In this document: in pieces, positions 14,790 through 16,339 of the stretch | Layout of the letters: each line of letters opens with the position of its first letter | How positions within the stretch are numbered: the stretch's first letter is position 1 | Assembly (NCBI GenBank): GCA_050177075.1 | Contig: JBFXHL010000057.1 | Coordinates: forward strand, 1 to 16,339 | Length of the DNA stretch: 16,339 bases | Source of the DNA: UBA2239 sp050177075 | Lineage (GTDB): Bacteria; Pseudomonadota; Gammaproteobacteria; Burkholderiales; UBA9220 | Direction of reading: 5' to 3' | Notes under the pieces: model-generated | Seen by the model: the letters and a program-made list of their open reading frames with translations, nothing else | Databases searched by the model: none | What the model was told of the DNA's origin: nothing | Translations under genes and position numbers: made by a program

Positions 14790-15865
14790 ACGGCGTCTTC
14801 CAGGGCTTCCGCCAGTTCCAGCCAGCTTTCCTCCAGCGCGCCGATTTTCGCCTCCAGGGCCTCCCGCTCGGCGTTGGCCTCCCGGATGCGCGGGTGGGTG
14901 GGGTCGGCGTAGAAGGCGGGGTCGGCCAGCTGCTGGTTGAGGGCGGCGAGGCGGTCCTGGGCCTGGGACAATTCCTTTTCCAGCTTTTCCTGCTTCGACA
15001 GCAGCGCCTTCTTCTTCGGCCGCGCCGGCTGCTCGGTCTTGGGCCGGGCTTCCGCCGGTTTCGGCGGCGCGGACGCCGCGCGGCGGGCGTCGAGCCAGGC
15101 CTTGTAGCCCTCCAGGTCGTCGTCGAAGGGCGCGGCGGCGCCGTCCGCCACCAGCCACAGCTCGTCGGCGGTGGCGCGGATCAGGGCCCGGTCGTGGGAC
15201 ACCAGCACCATGGCGCCGGCGTAGTCCTCCAGGGCCAGGGTGAGGGCGTCGCGCATGTCCAGGTCCAGGTGGTTGGTAGGCTCGTCCAGGAGCAGCAGAT
15301 GGGGTTTCTGCCACGCCAGCAGGGCCAGGGCGAGGCGGCTTTTTTCGCCGCCGGAGAAGGTGGCCACGGGGCACTGCTCTTCGTCTCCCGCCAAGCCGAA
15401 ACGGCCGAGGAAGCTGCGCAGTTCCAGGGTGGTTTTTTCGGGGGCGATGCGCTCCATATGCTCCAGGGGAGTGGCCCCGGCGTCGAGGCGCTCCAGCTGG
15501 TGCTGGGCGAAATAGCCGATGCGGATGTCGGGGGCGGTTTCCAGCCGACCGGCGGTGGGGGCCAGTTCCCCCGCCAGGAGCTTGACGAAGGTGGATTTGC
15601 CGGCGCCGTTGGGGCCCAGGAGGGCGACGCGGCTGCCCTGGCGCAGGGTGAACCCGACGTTGGCGAGGATGGCCTTGTCGCCGTAGGCGAAGGCCAGATT
15701 CTCGGCCCGGATCAGTACGTCCGGTCCCCGTTCCGGGGCCTCGAGGGTCATGGCGAAGTGGCCCGCCTCGGCATGGGCCGGGGCGATGCGCTCCAGCCGC
15801 TCCAGGGCCTTGAGGCGGCTCTGGGCCTGCTTGGCCTTGGTGGCCTTGGCCCGGAAGCGGCGCAC
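14786..15865 (-). CDS. ABC-F ATPase (YheS/Uup-like), C-terminal fragment after in-frame stop
   Basis: This part carries the end of the inter-domain linker (FRAKATKAKQAQSRLKALER, typical of ABC-F proteins), the second nucleotide-binding domain and a C-terminal coiled-coil tail. Walker A is LLGPNGAGKSTFVKLLAGE, the signature FSGGEKSRLALALLAW and Walker B LLLLDEPTNHLDLDM, all intact. The tail, from KKKALLSKQEKLEKELSQAQ onward, is Lys/Glu-rich. ABC-F proteins lack membrane domains and act on the ribosome or in stress tolerance; YheS is the nearest recognised type. The frame is open from 15946, and the first usual start is GTG 15865 (Val in the linker), which is unlikely to be a natural start. The fragment belongs with 15947-16324; one TAG separates them. 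Whether the gene is truly broken or mis-sequenced is undecided. Confidence 0.85.
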   Translation of the reverse strand: MRRFRAKATKAKQAQSRLKALERLERIAPAHAEAGHFAMTLEAPERGPDVLIRAENLAFAYGDKAILANVGFTLRQGSRVALLGPNGAGKSTFVKLLAGELAPTAGRLETAPDIRIGYFAQHQLERLDAGATPLEHMERIAPEKTTLELRSFLGRFGLAGDEEQCPVATFSGGEKSRLALALLAWQKPHLLLLDEPTNHLDLDMRDALTLALEDYAGAMVLVSHDRALIRATADELWLVADGAAAPFDDDLEGYKAWLDARRAASAPPKPAEARPKTEQPARPKKKALLSKQEKLEKELSQAQDRLAALNQQLADPAFYADPTHPRIREANAEREALEAKIGALEESWLELAEALEDAV

Positions 15866-15946
15866 GAAGTCCTCCAGGTGGGCGATCTTTTCCTGCTGCT
15901 GGCGGAAGGCCGCGTCCTGCTGGGCGAGGCGCTCGGCCCGGGCGGC

Positions 15947-15949
15947 CTA
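15947..15949 (-). other. In-frame TAG in the ABC-F gene
   Basis: The coding strand reads TAC GAT GCC TTC TAG GCC GCC CGG GCC GAG CGC, that is YDAF-stop-AARAERLAQQ. Relatives have a sense codon here, commonly Glu (as in FEVQRA of YheS, from memory). A single GAG to TAG change would explain it. The frame is continuous on both sides. Confidence 0.75.
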
Positions 15950-16324
15950 GAAGGCATCGTAGTCGCCGCTGTAGACGTCGGCGACGCCGTCGTGGACGTG
16001 GGCGATGCGGTTCACCACGGCGTTGAGGAATTCCCGGTCGTGGGACACCAGCAGGATGGCGCCGGGATACCTGGCCAGGTAGGCCTCCAGCCACAGGATG
16101 GCTTCCAGGTCCAGGTGGTTGGTGGGTTCGTCCAGGAGCAGCAGGTCGGCCCGCTTCATCAGGGCCCGGGCCAGGTTCAGGCGCATGCGCCAGCCGCCGG
16201 AGAAGCTCGACACCGGCCGTTCCAGTTCGGCGGTGGAAAAGCCCAGGCCGTCCAGGAGCTGGGCCGCCCGGGCCTTGGCGCCGTAACCGTCGATGGCCTC
16301 GTAGCGGTGCTGGGCCTCGAACCA
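15947..16324 (-). CDS. ABC-F ATPase (YheS/Uup-like), fragment of first nucleotide-binding domain, 5' incomplete
   Basis: This 125-codon piece enters from the window edge with WFEAQHRYEAIDGYGAKARA, the helical arm of an ABC-F first domain. It holds the signature SSFSGGWRMRLNLARAL, Walker B DLLLLDEPTNHLDLEA and the H-loop ILLVSHDREFLNAV. It ends at an in-frame TAG after YSGDYDAF. Walker A of this domain lies beyond the contig end. The frame reads on upstream of the GTG at 16213 (Val before SSFSGG), so that codon is not the true start. With 14786-15946 it would form the greater part of a normal ABC-F protein (family members are about 530-640 residues). Confidence 0.85.
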   Translation of the reverse strand, partial: WFEAQHRYEAIDGYGAKARAAQLLDGLGFSTAELERPVSSFSGGWRMRLNLARALMKRADLLLLDEPTNHLDLEAILWLEAYLARYPGAILLVSHDREFLNAVVNRIAHVHDGVADVYSGDYDAF

Positions 16325-16339
16325 AGATCGGAAGAGCGT
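16325..16339 (+). other. Illumina TruSeq adapter remnant at contig end
   Basis: AGATCGGAAGAGCGT is identical to the first 15 bases of the standard Illumina TruSeq universal adapter read-through. It interrupts the ABC-F coding sequence exactly at the window end. These bases should be treated as artefact, not genome. Confidence 0.93.

Noticed and set aside
1..16324. CRISPR arrays, tRNA or rRNA genes, insertion sequences, phage genes
   Set aside because: No repeat-spacer pattern, RNA-gene signature, transposase or terminal inverted repeats were seen in reading the window.
12315..16325. Very long open frame on the - strand (1336 codons) across the kinase and ABC-F genes
   Set aside because: Its translation is Pro/Arg/Gly/His-rich low-complexity shadow sequence with no domains. 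The real frames over the same region carry clear HAMP, PAS, GAF, kinase and ABC motifs.

Overview
This window looks like one end of a draft contig from a high-G+C proteobacterium, most likely a betaproteobacterium (Rhodocyclales-like; an inference from gene content and protein style, not proven). The last 15 bases match the start of the Illumina TruSeq adapter, so true genomic sequence probably ends near 16324.

Region 1 (1-7306, + strand) is a heavy-metal efflux cluster. It has a small exported acidic protein with a Cys-Ser-Cys motif (249-533), an intrinsic-terminator-like hairpin (552-589), then a tightly packed outer-membrane factor / periplasmic adaptor / RND pump set of the CzcCBA/CusCBA (HME-RND) type (650-6119). 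A divergent PII-like signalling protein follows (6133-6459). The last gene, for an outer-membrane beta-barrel-like protein (6536-7306), has its own candidate sigma-70 promoter overlapped by a good Fur-box match. The RND pump gene is split by an apparent one-base deletion in a G run near 3891-3894; restoring it gives a normal pump of about 1033 residues.

Region 2 (7375-8493) encodes a glycerate 2-kinase and appears unrelated to its neighbours.

Region 3 (8690-14789, + strand) is a sensory cluster: a MASE1-PAS-PAS-PAS histidine kinase, a PhnD-like periplasmic binding protein, and one base later a membrane HAMP-PAS-GAF histidine kinase. The two kinases share a nearly superimposable catalytic core (84 of 112 residues identical around the phospho-acceptor His by hand count) on unrelated sensor halves. 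No response regulator and no ABC permease or ATPase lies in the window, so the binding protein is more plausibly a signal receptor for the kinase than part of a transporter.

Region 4 (14786-16324, - strand) is the 3' part of an ABC-F ATPase gene (YheS/Uup-like), convergent with the second kinase and sharing a CTAG that supplies both stop codons. It is interrupted by an in-frame TAG, about 375 bases from the adapter end.

The points most worth following up are the PII-like protein with Cys/His residues in its T-loop inside a metal-pump operon, the terminator between the small exported protein and the pump genes, the Fur-type control of the outer-membrane gene, and the binding-protein/kinase pair.
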